A DNA stretch of 64,000 nt from Eulemur rufifrons (lineage: Eukaryota > Chordata > Mammalia > Primates > Lemuridae), in NCBI RefSeq assembly GCF_041146395.1, contig NC_091008.1:7887501-7951500 (forward strand), in the 5' to 3' direction. Both the position numbers and the translations under genes were made by a program. Of the stretch, positions 15,056-28,814 are shown piece after piece. Position 1 is the first letter of the stretch, and each line of letters starts with the position of its first letter. The notes beneath the pieces are model-generated. The model ran no database searches, was not told the origin of the DNA, and saw only the letters and a program-made list of their open reading frames with translations.

Positions 15056-15275
15056 ACTATCTGCAGAAAGGCCTCGTGAGCAGTCGGCAGTGCACTGGTC
15101 AGCTCAAGCGTTTGAGGAAACAACCTCAGGCCACGGAAAGACCCAGTGGAGGGTGTCAGAGGTGACGGTACCCAGCTGGCACCCAGGAAGGAGAATAGTG
15201 CCTGTTGCCATCGGTCATATCGGAAATTCTCGAAATATATGGGACAAGATCCAGACGGTCTTGTCTCAGAAGTGG
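15056..15275. other. Unassigned, open frame without resemblance
   Basis: Part of a 126-codon open frame (14949-15329) that begins inside the SINE relic. I see no domain or exon borders. Confidence 0.3.
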
Positions 15276-15830
15276 AGAATAATTAAGCCAAGTCTGAGCC
15301 CTGCTCCTCGCCCACCTAGCAAAGCATAAAAGCAAGACCCCCCAAAAGGATCAAATCGTTTCAACGTAATTTGACTGCATCCTAGAACAATGGTCAAGAA
15401 TATTTATAACCCCCTTAATGAGCTGAAAAACAAACAAAAAATAAAAAAAAAAAATAAAACAACAACAAAAAAAAAAAAAAGAAATAAAACATATCCAACA
15501 CCCTACAAGCTAAAACTGACAGTGTCTGTTATTCAATCAAAGACCACCAGGCATACAAAGGAGCAGAGAAGTATGAGCCATGATAAGGAGAAAAAAAAAA
15601 AAAAAAAAAACCCAATCAATTGAAACTGTCCTAGAACACAGACATGAAAAGTACCACACAAAGACAGAAACACTTGTTCTAACTCTATCCCATATGTTCA
15701 AAAATTGAAGTAGAGACATTGACATTGAAGATGTAACAAAAAAAACAAATAGAAATTTTAGAGCTGTCTACAATGTCTGAGATGGGAATACACTGGATGC
15801 CAGATTTTGAAGACTTAAATTAGATTTTCT
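15276..15830 (+). mobile_element. Old L1 5'-UTR/ORF1-start fragment
   Basis: 'accaggcatacaaaggagca', 'gagccatgataaggagaaaa', 'cccatatgttcaaaaattga' and 'caatgtctgagatgggaata' follow the order of the 5' UTR and ORF1 leader of old L1M-type elements. Two poly-A expansions (15464-15481 and 15591-15610) interrupt it. The Lys-rich frame at 15390-15623 is an artefact of these A runs. Confidence 0.65.
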
Positions 15831-15864
15831 GCTCTAATATTCATAAGGCATAAAAACTTTTTAA

Positions 15865-16020
15865 ATGTCAGTTTACCTCTCTGTAAAGGAAGACTAATAA
15901 AACACAGTTAAAGATACTGTTGCAAAGATTAAAATGATACGATGACAAAATAAGATGTTAAGGTAAAACACTTAGCATGGTTTCTGGCACAATATAAGCA
16001 CAACAATTCTGAATTTATTA
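15865..16020 (+). mobile_element. MIR fossil
   Basis: The 3' half of a MIR is recognisable: 'tcagtttacctctctgtaaa', then 'cttagcatggtttctggcac' and 'ataagcacaacaattctgaa'. Confidence 0.75.
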
Positions 16021-16021
16021 C

Positions 16022-16145
16022 GTTGTTCCTCTGCTTAGATTCATTTCTTGCTTCCTCATGCTTGAGGAATAAAATCCAAACTTTCTAGTTTGATCTTCAA
16101 GACCTGTACAATCTGCCTTCAGTCTTTTGTCCAGTCTGTTTTCTA
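16022..16145 (+). mobile_element. L2-like fossil
   Basis: 'gaataaaatccaaactttct' and 'cttcaagacctgtacaatct' match the order of a conserved L2 3' segment. It is short and diverged. Confidence 0.5.
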
Positions 16146-16224
16146 TGTTAGTTTATGTAAATATATTCGAGTCAAACTAAAATTGATCATTCTCTTCCTA
16201 TATACCATAATTCTCCGCCTTGCT

Positions 16225-16960
16225 GTTTGTTATGGGCTGACTTGTGCCTTCTTCTGAAATTCTTACATTGCCACGCCAATCCCTGTACCTCACAATGCGA
16301 TGATGTTTGCAGGGAAGTCTTTATAAATGAATGTAATTTAGTTAAAACAAGGTCGTGTGGGTTGGCCCTAATCCAACAATACTGGTGCTCTAAGAAGAGT
16401 AAATTTGAACACAGACACATGCAGATGGGAGACTATGTGAAGAAGGCCATCTAGGAGCCAAGGAAAGGGGCCTGGAAAAATCTTTCCCTCATGGCCCTCA
16501 TAAAAAACTAACAATTCTGCGGACACCTTAATTGCAGAATTCCAGCCTCCAGAACTGCAAGAAAATAAAATTTTATTGTTTAAGCCACCCACTCTGGCCG
16601 GACGCGGTGGCTCACGCCTATAATCCTAGCACTCTGGGAGGCCGAGGAAGGAGGATCGCTCGAGGTCAGGAGTTCGAGACCAGCCTGAGCAAGAGCGAGA
16701 CCCCGTCTCTACTAAAAATAGAAAGAAATTATATGGACAACTAAAAATATACAGAAAAATTAGCCGGACATGGTGGCACATGTCTGTAGTCCCAGCTACT
16801 CGGGAGGCTGAGGCAGGAGGATCACTTGAGCCCAGGAGTCTGAGGTTGCTGTGAGTGAGGCTGATGCCACGGCACTCTAGCCCAGGCAACAGAGCCAGAC
16901 TCTGTCTCAAAAAAAAAAAAAAAAAAAAGCCACCCACTCTGTAGTGACTATACTGCCCAT
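16225..16960 (+). mobile_element. MLT1-type LTR (ERVL-MaLR), split by a SINE
   Basis: It starts 'tgttatgggctgacttgtgc', then 'taaaacaaggtcgtgtgggt', 'tggccctaatccaacaatac' and 'ccagcctccagaactgcaag', and ends in 'tgtttaagccaccc'. This is the classic order of an MLT1 solo LTR. The SINE at 16596-16928 landed near its 3' end; the LTR resumes for about 20-30 bases after it. No internal sequence is present. Confidence 0.85.
16596..16928 (+). mobile_element. SINE inserted in the MLT1 LTR
   Basis: A full dimer flanked by the target duplication 'aagccacccactct' at 16582 and 16927, which is LTR sequence. This fixes the relative order: LTR first, SINE later. Confidence 0.97.
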
Positions 16961-17349
16961 TCTCACTTGCGTGCCCTGGTGCACGAATCCAAACTATGAA
17001 CTTTTATTCAGAGTTTAAATAGTTTATCAATTAATTCCTCTATCAAACCCTACTTATTTCTCATACCAAGATGTAATCACTTTGTTCTCAGGAATCCTAT
17101 TGTGTATTAGGATTATCTTTTCTACATGGTGACTTAATTTTTCTTAGTTATATACCCTGTTGTTCTTATTGAACTGACATCTCCTAGAGGGTAGAATCTA
17201 TTTCTAGTTTATTCTAATACAGTTCACAGACTCTAGCTGTTCTAAGAACACGGAAGGGTTTCCATGAAGGCATTCTTGATGAGTTTAAGCACAATCCGTA
17301 TGTCAAAAGACAACTCCTATAGGTATATATCTACGTGAGTGTGTATTAG

Positions 17350-17475
17350 TATAATTTTTATTTGTGTCTCCTTTCCTATGGAGTTTACAGGAAACTCCAT
17401 GAGCGCAAGGGACTTTATTTGTCTGGTGAAAGTATTGGTTCCTCTTTAGAAAAAGTCTGTCCTCTTAGGCAGGAA
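17350..17475 (+). mobile_element. L2-like 3'-end remnant
   Basis: 'ggaaactccatgagcgcaag' with 'ggactttatttgtctggt' resembles the conserved L2 3' end. The preceding 17140-17250 stretch ('cctagagggtagaatctatt') may be a second one. Low certainty. Confidence 0.4.
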
Positions 17476-18715
<1,240 letters not shown>

Positions 18716-19143
18716 TATTATTGTCATTATTTATGTGTTTGCTTATTCCCGTCGGCTACTGCAGGAGAAGCTTGTATCTGGTGGTGACAACGGCAGCAGA
18801 GACTGCCGCTTCTCAGTAGCATTATTATTAAAATTAGATCTTGCTGCTGCTGTTATTATTATTTTGTCCTTGTTGTTGTTACGATGCTCTAGCAGGAAAT
18901 CCAAATGCAAGTTTACGTCTGCATTTTTTAAATGTAAGTAACACCACTGTCCTCAGCGTAGACTATCAGAAAGTCGAAGGTGTGTCTTTCTGAAATGCCT
19001 GGTCTTTGCACTCTCGGAGAATCAGAATGACGCTCGCCCTGCCCCTTAACCGGGATCACCTGGCCTCCAGGTACAGTGACTTCCTGTGGTTCCCCCAACC
19101 CTCAGCCGTCTCCGGAGGTGGTTTCTCACTTTCTAATTTGCAG
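18716..19143. other. Unique sequence ahead of the exon-like segment
   Basis: It contains trinucleotide-like TTATTA/TGC stretches. The last 20 bases form a pyrimidine-rich acceptor-like tract ending in 'tttctaatttgcag'. Confidence 0.35.
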
Positions 19144-19232
19144 CCTGTGGTTTTCCTGACGTCTGGGATGGCTGCGGTGGACGAGGATAAAGTCCCTGAG
19201 AGGTTTCCAATTCTAGAATCACCCTTCCTTGG
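19144..19232 (+). other. Exon-like segment (unproven)
   Basis: An 89-bp segment is preceded by a pyrimidine-rich tract with a branch-like 'ctaat' and 'ttgcag', and followed by 'gtaagtaa', a near-perfect donor. It is open in one plus-strand frame and contains an ATG. Its length is not a multiple of three and I recognise no protein, so if used it could be a non-coding RNA exon or a first or last exon. Such signal pairs also occur by chance. Confidence 0.2.
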
Positions 19233-19928
19233 GTAAGTAAATGCGCTGCATTTCAGGATATTTTATGGTTATTTGAAAATACAACTGAGTGAGTTTTCCA
19301 TAAGGAAGCCGCTGTGGTCGGGCTTCTGAGAAGAGAGACGCTGCCGTCACCCGGAGCCACTGGCTACGGGACCTGGGAACTTTGGCTTAGAGTCGGGCCC
19401 ATCTGCAGGGTTGGGTGACGTCTCTGAGACTGGACGCGACACCTTATTGTGCTCAGGGAGATGCAAATTTCAAACAGAGGAGACAGTTCAAAGAAGACGT
19501 AAGCGCCATTAGGTAAGTTTCAGACAGAAAGCGGAACACGGGGTACACATTCAGGGAAGATCTGAACAGCCAGACAGGAGTGAACCTTTGTTCGCAGAGA
19601 CACGGACCGGGGGCCCGGCCGGCACCGAACACGGGACAATTCTGGAGGCCACCTACCTGACGATCGCAGGGAAACGGCCCAAGCCCAGTGACCGGGGTCA
19701 CGGCATCAGGTTCAGCGTGGGACCAACCACAAAGTCTCCCTGCTGATGGTGACGTGGCCACTATCACCGTGTGTCCTTGATTTCTCTTTGATTCCTTTAT
19801 TTGAGTCACCATTTCTCAAAACGAAAACCTGACGCATGGGTTGACCTTACAAGATGCCACCTGCCAGAGTGCAGCAAGTGCCAAGGGCCACCAGGAAGGG
19901 CCAGCTGTGACTCAGTCTCACCCACTCC
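19233..19928. other. CpG-richer unique sequence
   Basis: GC and CpG content rise here (for example 'gtgaccggggtcacggc' and 'accgggggcccggccggcac'), unlike the AT-rich neighbours. There is a 119-codon minus-strand frame at 19453-19812 with no resemblance. It might be a weak CpG island or an unrecognised old LTR. Confidence 0.35.
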
Positions 19929-19929
19929 C

Positions 19930-20265
19930 TTTTTTTTTTTTTTTTGAGACAGAGTCTCACTCTGTTGCCCGGGCTAGAGTGAGTGCCGTGGCGTCAGCCT
20001 CGCTCACAGAAACCTCAGACTCCTGGGCTCAAGCGATCCTCCTGCCTCAGCCTCCCAAGTAGCTGGGACTACGGGCATGCGCCACCATGCCCGGCTAATT
20101 TTTTCTGTATATATTTTTAGCTGTCCCTAGAATTTCTTTCTATTTTTAGTAGAGACAGGGTCTCGCTCTTGCTCAGGCTGGTCTCGAACTCCTGACCTCA
20201 AACGATCCTCCCGCCTCGGCCTCCCAGAATGCTGGGAAGACAGGCGTGAGCCATCATGCCCAGCC
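19930..20265 (-). mobile_element. SINE, full dimer
   Basis: The target duplication 'acccactccctttt' is seen on both sides. The 5' end reads 'catgcccagcc'. Confidence 0.97.
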
Positions 20266-20684
20266 TACCCACTCCCTTTTGATAGCGGCTGCCGGGGCTT
20301 TGCCGGGATTCCCTCAATGGGACCAGTGTGTCTGCCGCCTCCCGGCCTGTGCGTGGCCACTGACAGGGACAACCGCGCCCTTTGGTGGGGAACCGTCCCT
20401 GGCCGGCAGGCGTCATCTCACCAGATGCCTGAGAATCTACACGTGCTCTGGAGAGGACGGAGAACAACGATGACTGCCGGAGATGGGGATACACAACCTC
20501 AGCTTCCAGCCCCAAGGACAGCCCTGCGACCCCAACACTCCCCCAGGGCTCTGGGCTCAGCCTGGACTCCAGCAAAAACCACAGTTTTGCTTAGTTCCTT
20601 GCCCTGACTCATCCTGCTGCTGTTTCTTTCCTGACAGTCCTAGACCACAGCAAAATCTCAACATTTCCCCTCATCGGCAGGATC
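20266..20684. other. GC-rich unique sequence
   Basis: It continues the CpG-richer block. Several overlapping open frames occur on both strands, which is expected in GC-rich DNA. No domains seen. Confidence 0.35.
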
Positions 20685-20930
20685 GCAGAGCGGCTAAGAA
20701 CACGGGGTTCGGGGTGGGATACACGGGGCTGCGACCTCATGTGCCCTCGCTAGCCAGGGAGAATCCGGGCCCTGATTCCTCCTTCCAAACCTCCACTGAA
20801 TCTCTGGGAAATGGAGACAATAATCATCTCCTGAGATTTTGTTTTTAAAAGATTCAATGAAAAGGCACACATAAAGCATTGAACATCGTGTTCAACAGGT
20901 TGCAGGCATTCTATAAACACTGCCCGTTAG
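20685..20930 (+). mobile_element. MIR fossil, near full length
   Basis: It begins 'gcagagcggctaagaacacg' (MIR 5' end). It continues through 'gggaaatggagacaataatc' and 'aggcacacataaagcattga' to 'gcaggcattctataaacac'. Confidence 0.8.
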
Positions 20931-23386
20931 TTTTAATATTATTGTTAGGATCATTAGTCGGGGAAATGAATTCCAATCACGTGGCTGAGAGGAAGAGACA
21001 TCCCCAAAGGACAGAGGTTGGGGCCGACAGCAGTGCAGAAATCTTACTTCCAGTCCTGGGTGGGAAGGGGAGGAAACGGCCTGGGAGAGGGGCCGGCAGC
21101 GCGAAGACACCCCCAGAAGTGAGGCCCCAGAGTCAGCACAGAATCCCCAGATCTCCTTCTCCTTCCACCCTCCAGTCTCTTTCTCTTGCTCCCCGTTAGT
21201 TGAAATCAGCTGGTGCTGCAATTCAGAGTCAGCCCTCTGGGAAAGGAAGTGGGGCCGGAAAAACCGATTAATTGGGAAGAACAGGAGTGGCAGGTACGTG
21301 CACACCCGCATTAGAATACAACAAGAGATTCTTTAATCTGCAAAACTCCCCGCCGGCCCCCTGGCAAAGCCCACCAGCTCCCAGGTAAATTTACCTGGTT
21401 TCCATGAGAATAAATTTTAAAATTCCCCACTACTACAAAGAAGAAAGCATTTGATGGAATCCGAAATACTTGAATATATTATGAGAATGCATTTTTCAAA
21501 ATGGAATTGGGAAATAGAGCCATGGACAACCAGCCTCCACTATAGCCTCCCTTATGTTCATTCTAACAGCAAAGATCTTGAGGGTGTTCTAAAGAGACAT
21601 GAAATGAAAAATTCGCCAAAGGCAGACTCCAGAGTCAAGAAGTGCTCAGTTTGTGCTCAGAAATCCTATAACACTTCAAACCCCAGCGGAGCGGCCCGTG
21701 CTGAGCTGATAATGAAAGATATTTAAGATACTTTGACCTTGGTTAATACCGGATATAAGAGAAAAGACATTTAGAATAGGATTTAGGGAATCTTAAAAGT
21801 AATTTCTTCATCTGTTTCTCTGTATACTTCTCCGAGATCTCCTCTCTCTCTCTCTCTCTCTCTCCCCCCCCCCCCCCTCTCTCTCCACTCCTATGATCTC
21901 CTTCCCTCCTATAACTGGAGTTCTTAGACTATTATCTCTCAGACAGGAGAGAATCTCTGACTTTGGAAAAATGATCTAGGATTTATTGCTTATACAAATG
22001 TTCCAGAGAAATCAGGTCCGGTGCACAAGTACACAGTAGTTTGAAGCTCCAAAAACTTTAACTTAAAAAGTGTTTTGTAAAAAGTCCAACTCAGAGAATT
22101 ATCTGACTTCTCTTAAAAATTGGTCCTTTTTTTAAAAAAAGAAAATGAACCACCAGCCAAACTGCCAAACCCGTGTCTGGGTGTGGAGACGGCTGCACAA
22201 AGACCCTGCCCACTTTTCCTCCGGCATCTTGGCACTGGGAAGCCATCAGAGGTTCTGCCCCAAAGCAGAGCTCCGGAAAAGCAGGACTGGTGGTCTTAGT
22301 CGGTGCGAAGTTTCGGGCAACGCATTTGCTCCAGGGTCTGACACCGGGCAGGTACAGAGATATCTCGTTAGGATGCTGAAATTCTCAGAGCCCTCCAGAA
22401 AATGGAAACATCTCATTAGACTATATAGATCTCTTTATGTTAAAGTTATCATCACGTGTCCTCAAAATGTATATCATGTTGGATTTTCCCAGAAAGAAGG
22501 GGATAGAATAAAATTGCCCAGGTTTTATTATTTTTTTTTCCTGCCCATTTACTATTCCTGCATCACCAATGTGTTTATTCTAACAGTTGTCAATCTTAAC
22601 TACTTCTAGGTCGCGATATACTTCTTGCTTAGAAGGCCATTAATGCTACCAAAAGAGACAATAAAAATTGGTCGACGACGTTCCGTGAGGCATGTGATGG
22701 ATGACCCATTATCTGAGAATCCCATATTACCGTTTATAGGTAAATCAGCATTTAATTGCATACTATTTTCTGTTGCGCATTTGTGGCTTATCCAAAATAC
22801 GCTATTTCTCACTTTCACTTTTAAAGAGCAAAGTATAAAATAGTTATCAGCCTTCTGCAGAGTTAAGAATTAACCAAAACGCTAATGGTCAAGTAACTGG
22901 CCTTGAAACTTCTTTCTGTAGCTATCGTATCACACAATGCCTCATGTAGTGGTCAGCCGAGATGATGTCTAAACGTGAATGTAATTGATTGATTTGTGAT
23001 CCACTATTATGGGATTCTGATTAATACCGCGTGCAATATATTTACATGCAGGAAAAGGAACTCCTGATTAGTACTCCTTACAAGAAGAGATTATTTATTG
23101 AATGTTTCAAGTTCACATTAATGAGAAAGTATAAATTCTTCCCAGGTTCCTACATGGAGCAGAAGAGAAAGAACTCTTAAAAATGCCATCCATTTCAATC
23201 ATTAATTAACTCACATTAACATGAATGAATAATCTCAAATAATCTTTTTACAGTGACAACTATACTTTTATTTCAACAATATTTATCCTTTACAACCCCC
23301 ATTATTACCTATAAGTAATAATATTTCCTTTTTTCCTATTTATAAATAAACATTGCATACCTGACTGCTATAGACTCAGGTTTGAT
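20931..23386. other. Unique sequence with one CT microsatellite
   Basis: No gene recognised. 22600-22800 has unusual CpG words in AT-rich DNA ('ggtcgacgacgttccg') and could be a conserved non-coding element, but this cannot be judged without alignment. Confidence 0.4.
21838..21887. repeat. (CT)n(C)n microsatellite
   Basis: A CT run is followed by about 14 C and another CT run. It is prone to length errors. Confidence 0.95.
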
Positions 23387-23718
23387 GTTTTTTTTTTTTG
23401 AGACAGAGTCTCCCTTTGTTGCCCAGGCTAGAGTGAGTGCCGTGACATCAGCCTAGCTCACAGCAACCTCAAACTCCTGGGCTTAAGCGATCCTCCTGCC
23501 TCAGCCTCCCAGGTAGCTGGGACTACAGGCATGTGCCACCATGTCCGGCTAATTTTTTCTACATATATTTTAGTTGGCCAGATAATTTCTTTCTATTTTA
23601 AGTAGAGACAGGGTCTCGCTCTTGCTCAGGCTGGTCTCGAACTCCTGACCTCAAGCGATCCTCCCGCCTCGGCCTCCCAGAGTGCTAGGATCACAGGCGT
23701 GAGCCACCGCACCCGGCC
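23387..23718 (-). mobile_element. SINE, full dimer
   Basis: The target duplication 'aggtttgatgttttt' flanks it. Confidence 0.97.
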
Positions 23719-24152
23719 GAGGTTTGATGTTTTTATCTGGCTAACTAAATTGATTAATGCCCTAAAACTTCATTGGAAGATGTATGACATTGGATTTCTT
23801 ACTATGATATGAAGTCTCCTCAATCAATAAAGAAACAATAAGATAAATTTTTTAAAGTTTCCCAAGAGCACAATATAAAGGACAGTTGATGGACACAAGA
23901 TTCATTTTGGCAAATGTCTCTTCAGCTCATAGATCACTGGACCCACTGAAGATACTATAAACAAATGCACACGTATATCTACACAGCCCTAACCCAATGC
24001 ACGCTGTGAACATGTTCTTTATTTACTTGTTGATTGGTTTTCTACCAAACGTGCCTTTCTATCTTTTCCATGCAGCCAACAAAAACGTTTGCAACACTCC
24101 AATGACAACTATGTCAAAGAAGCAAAAATCAGAGAGCCAGAGAACAAGTGTG

Positions 24153-24184
24153 CACACACACGCGCACACACACACACACACACG
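24153..24184. repeat. (CA)n microsatellite
   Basis: CA units with two CG interruptions. Confidence 0.95.
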
Positions 24185-25847
24185 CAAACAAGGTGGACAG
24201 CAGGTCCATGAATCGTTACTGGATGCCTGATTAGTATGATGCCTCTACACTGCCATTCTATTCATTTGCTCATGATCTATTAATACTTGTATTTACCTGC
24301 TATTTTTATGGAACGTTTTCTCAGCTGAGACATGCACTTGGTAAAACCTCAACCTGTATTAATATTTGCTGAAAATTGTCTCCAAGCGAAGAGCATAACC
24401 ATTTACAAAAATAACCGCTAAAGAAATACATATGGAGACTTAATTATATGTATACTGCTGTGGTCCGGAAAGTGCTCCTGCGTTTTCTAAATATTTATCA
24501 GTGATTCTTAACAATGCTTACAAAATATTGGTGAAATGTGGTCACTGAAAAGAGAACATACTTTGTACTTTTTGGGGTGTCAGGGAGTCAATTAGTTGTT
24601 GTGACAGCTGCTTTTGGAAAATGACAATAGGTAAGTAGTAACCGTTTTCCTGAGCTTATTAGTCTTAATTTGGACGTCTTTTGAATTCAAGTGTCTCCGT
24701 CTGACTGCCCTCCCGCGCACGACGACCGAAACCACACAGGAGTCTTTCCCTTAATTAATTAGGGTATAATTAAACAGCAGGCACCCACGCAGAAGCTAGA
24801 GTCGGTTCCATCTGTTCTGCAGGGTCTCAGGATGGCAACCAGAGGGTTCCCGCGCGTATTTTACCTGAAGCGCTATTTCTTAATTTCCAGCTATCTCTTT
24901 TATAAATTAATCCTACGATTTCACTTGATAATTTAACACTTCCGAATTGGGTCCCTCCAGTGTTTACCCTGACAACATGCAAAAATGCATTACGAAGAAG
25001 AGAAGAGAAAGCGTTTCTGTAAAATTCAGATCAGCAAACACAATTAGAAGACTAGATCTTGCACTTACTAATGTAAAATAGTGGGGAGACACCACTCCAT
25101 GAAAGCAATCAATTGTAACTTGAAGAGAGAGGGAATTTAAAGGCACTGAAAATATTGACAATATTCCAGAAAGTAGAGAGAGGAACAACCGTTAGAGGAG
25201 GCTTACATTAGATCTTATTTCCGATCTCTAGGAGTCCCAGAACTTTTGAAACTAGGAATGCAATTTTTGCTGAAAGAATACTGCTGAAAAAGCATAAGCA
25301 TGGTAATACTTTGTATTAGGGTACCTACATCACTCGTTACTCTATAGTGTAACTTCTATGAATCACTCTTATTTCTATCCTTATGCACCTAAAGTTGCAA
25401 ATAAAATATCATTTGTTCAATTTAAACTATAATGTAAATGACTGACTTTGAAGCCTTGATATAGTTCAGAGTTTAACAAATACAGGACATAACATTGTAT
25501 ACGTTATAGACACAGGTCATTACAAGTCATTAGCACTATTCATTTGAGATAGAAATAAAATAGAAAAATTCATCAGAAAATTTAAAAGTAATATAATACA
25601 TAATGGAAAATTCGGAGTAGAAAAATTACTTGAATTATGCTTAACCATACCTTACCCGTTATGTAGGACAGAAAGACATTCTAACTTTTTCTGAAGTCAA
25701 GCATCCTACACAGATGCAGAAAATGCATGCTAGCAAATGATGTAATAAATCATATACATATATGGTACTATGTTATCATGTCTGGTGTTATCATGAATGG
25801 TGCAGTTGTACTACTCAAGTTTTACAGAAAAAAATATGGTCTCAGAT

Positions 25848-25887
25848 AGTATCTATATCTATATCTGTATCTATCTCTATATATATC
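25848..25887. repeat. (TATC/TATA)n microsatellite
   Basis: Degenerate 'tatctatatctgtatctatc' run. Confidence 0.85.
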
Positions 25888-26861
25888 AGTCTTTTCTGTA
25901 AGACCATAATCTACATAAGATGGCAGAATTATGGATATTCACCTGCTAGAATGCATTTGAATGTATTTTAGAACAAAGCAATGTTAAAAAAAACAAACAC
26001 CTGGGCCTAGTTGTCAAGTATTGATATTACTTGGTATGTAATTTAAATACAACGGTAGAGGATATTGATCATTTTAATACCATTCATCCCTATCCCTATT
26101 TCTGCTTTTCGGTGGCCAATGTTTCCAATTCCTTTAGAGTTTCACCCTGGCATTCCGATACCTTTTTAAAACAAGGTATTTTTACTGCTTTTCTTAATTT
26201 ACCATTATAAGATCCTATCAAATGACTTCCTGCTAAAGTACAGAAGGATTTAGTTGTTTTGCAACATCGAGCTTCCCCTCACTTTCCCTCTCTAGTGTCA
26301 CTGAATCACAATGTTTAATTAACTCGACAGACAAACTTTATATTGTTGTGACTATGTAAATGCCGTTCACCATTAAAACAAATAGTGTTTTATATTACGT
26401 TTCATCTGAAAACACACCCCCCCCCCATAGCTTCTAATTGCTTGTGTTTCATCTGCTTATTTGTTTATGTTCTGATTGCTATTTTCTTCCCATCTACAGC
26501 GGTAGATTTTTCAAACACCTGTTGGAAATATTTCATATTTTCAAAACGCCTCAAATGCTTTGTCAGTTCCACAGATGTTACCACCTGCAGAAACTGTGTC
26601 CTGACACATGTCAGATTTTTAAATGAGAAGCTTATTCTTTTGGGAGGATCATTTTCATTTGCCCCACTAAATAAATATCTCTTTTTCTGGACTCTTCTTA
26701 CTCCTGGTTCAATCTGGAGTCTATGCCACCCCAAAGCCATCAACCTGGGACTTCTCTTCACCACTTTCATGGCCTGGGTATCTGTTTCCTCGGTTCTTAA
26801 TTTTCAATCTGTTCTCTTGTCTTAGTGGAATGCATTTTGATGTCTTTATAGATATTTAATT

Positions 26862-27196
26862 CTTTTTTTAATTTTTTTTTTTTTTTTGAGACAGAGTCTC
26901 CCTCTGTTGCCTGGGCTAGAGTGCCGTGGAGTCAGCCTAACTCACAGCAACCTCAAACTCCTGGGCTCAAGCAATGCTCCTGCCTCAGCCTCCCGAGTAG
27001 CTGGGACTACAGGCATGTGCCCGGCTAATTTTTCTATATATACTTTTAGCTGCCCATATAATTTTCTTTCTATTTTTAGTAGAGACGGGGGTCTCACTCT
27101 TGCTCAGCCTGGTCTCGAACTCCTGACCTCGAGCGATCCTCCCACCTCGGCCTCCCAGAGTGCTAGGATTACAGGCTTGAGCCACCGCGCCTAGCC
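26862..27196 (-). mobile_element. SINE, full dimer with a small deletion
   Basis: Part of the arm boundary ('gccaccatg') is missing near 27017. The target duplication is approximately 'tctttatanatatttaa'. Confidence 0.95.
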
Positions 27197-28005
27197 GTAG
27201 TCTTTATATATATTTAAATTTTTTTTTTCTAAATCACAATTAGTAAGGAGTTTGGATGTAGAATTCTAGATTTTAAAACTTTTTAGGGTAGAATATGTAG
27301 GCATCACTCTCCTATCTTCTAATGAAGTTAAGGATTCTTATTCATTTTTGATTCTTCAGCCTTTGTTTGAGAAAAGTCTTCCTCTTATTTTGAGGTCTTT
27401 TATTTCATCTTTGATGTTCAAAAATTTCACAATAATGTAATTTAACACTGGTTCTTTGTCTTTTATAGTATGGAACATTTTCTATTTGAAGACTTATGTT
27501 TTCAGCTGTGGAAACGTTATATTATTTCTTTGATAATTTCCTATCTTTCAGTTTCTCAGAAAATATGTGAGACTCCTCATTCTGGATTGACATTCTAATT
27601 TCCTGTATATTTTGACTCCCCCCTCCGAATCTCATTTTGTTCTTGTTTTACTTTCAGCATTGTTTGCTCAATTAAAATCTTGCAACTTTTCTGCTGATTT
27701 TTTCATATTGGGGATATCATCTTTTTAATTTCCAAAACATACAAAGTAAAATTTCCTCAGCATCGTGGATTTTTATTTGCTAAACCTAGAAACCCTGGAA
27801 GTAAGTATATTTTGCATCCTATCCTAGCACTCACTTCACACAGACACAGAGATACATATAATTATACTGAAAAAACTTTTTATAAAACTGTATCTAACCT
27901 TATACTTACCATGAATTTTGATATTTTATAGTATTTTTATTTTTAAGCTAATTTAAGTAAGCTCTTCCACAGCTCATCACTGAGCTGACCACAGTTGCGT
28001 GGGCG
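27197..28005. other. AT-rich sequence, possibly an old LINE
   Basis: The style of 'gatgtagaattctagatttt' and 'tttatttcatctttgatgtt' recalls antisense L1M-type ORF2, but I cannot align it with confidence. Confidence 0.3.
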
Positions 28006-28464
28006 GGGCGTGGGATGCATGGCTATAACATGACCCAGCCGTGCGCGGGTCTTTGCATTAAAGCAAATTCAAATATCAGGATCGGTAGTGCTTTCTCTGA
28101 GGCTGGCCAGTGACTGCGGAGAATTCTCCAAATCCTTCACCGGCAAGTACACATCTGTGTGTCCGTTTTCTCACTGCTGGGTCGTGGCCAAAGAAGTCCT
28201 GATCCAGTGTGTTGTATCTCACAAAAACCCTTTATTTCAGTCTTTCAACTTATCACTAACTTTCTGATGCATTTGGTAACTTCAAATCTAGAGCATTTCA
28301 AGTTCACTTTCTCCAGAGAATGAACCGGGGATTAGGAGAGTTTCCTAGTTGTGCAAAATGAGGGACGGTCATCAGTTCCACATCTAGAGTGTATCGATCA
28401 AGCTAGAGCGGATTTTGCCAGTTACAAATAAACCCCAAATCTTCCACCTCCAGACAACAGTGAT
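28006..28464. other. Unique sequence with one GC-box word
   Basis: A GC-box-like 'gggcggggc' sits at about 28000-28008. No other promoter signal or transcript evidence is seen. Confidence 0.3.
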
Positions 28465-28814
28465 TAATTTCTTTTTCTATTTTATTTTATTTTATTTTGA
28501 GACAGAGTCTCGCTCTGTTGCCCGGGCTAGAGTGCCGTGGCATCAGCCTAGCTCACAGCAACCTCCAACTCCTGGGCTCAAGCGATCCTCCTGCCTCAGC
28601 CTCCCGAGGAGCTGGGACTACAGGCATGCACCACCATGCTCTGCTAATTTTTTTCTATATATTTTTAGTTGTCCAGATAATTTCTTTCTATTTTTTAGTA
28701 GAGATGGGGTCTCACTCTTGCTCAGGCTGGTCTCGAACTTCTGACCTCGAGTGATCCTCCTGCTTGGGCCTCCCAGAGTGCCAAGATTACAGGCCTGAGC
28801 CACTGCACCCGGCC
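28465..28814 (-). mobile_element. SINE, full dimer
   Basis: The tail is (TTTTA)n on the plus strand. The target duplication 'ttaatttcttt' flanks it. Confidence 0.97.

Larger units (their letters stand above)
23719..26861. other. Unique sequence, no gene seen
   Basis: It includes a CA microsatellite at 24153-24184, an AT-rich homeodomain-word cluster near 24751, a (TATC)n-like run at 25848-25887, and nine C at 26408-26416. A 146-codon frame at 26385-26825 has no recognised domain. Confidence 0.4.

Noticed and set aside
15390..15623. Lys-rich small protein
   Set aside because: Product of poly-A expansions within an L1 5'-UTR relic.
26385..26825. 146-codon open frame as a gene
   Set aside because: No family resemblance; overlapped by an antisense frame of similar length, as expected by chance.
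27998..28010. Promoter from the GC-box word near 28000
   Set aside because: A single Sp1-type word without CpG island, initiator or transcript evidence.
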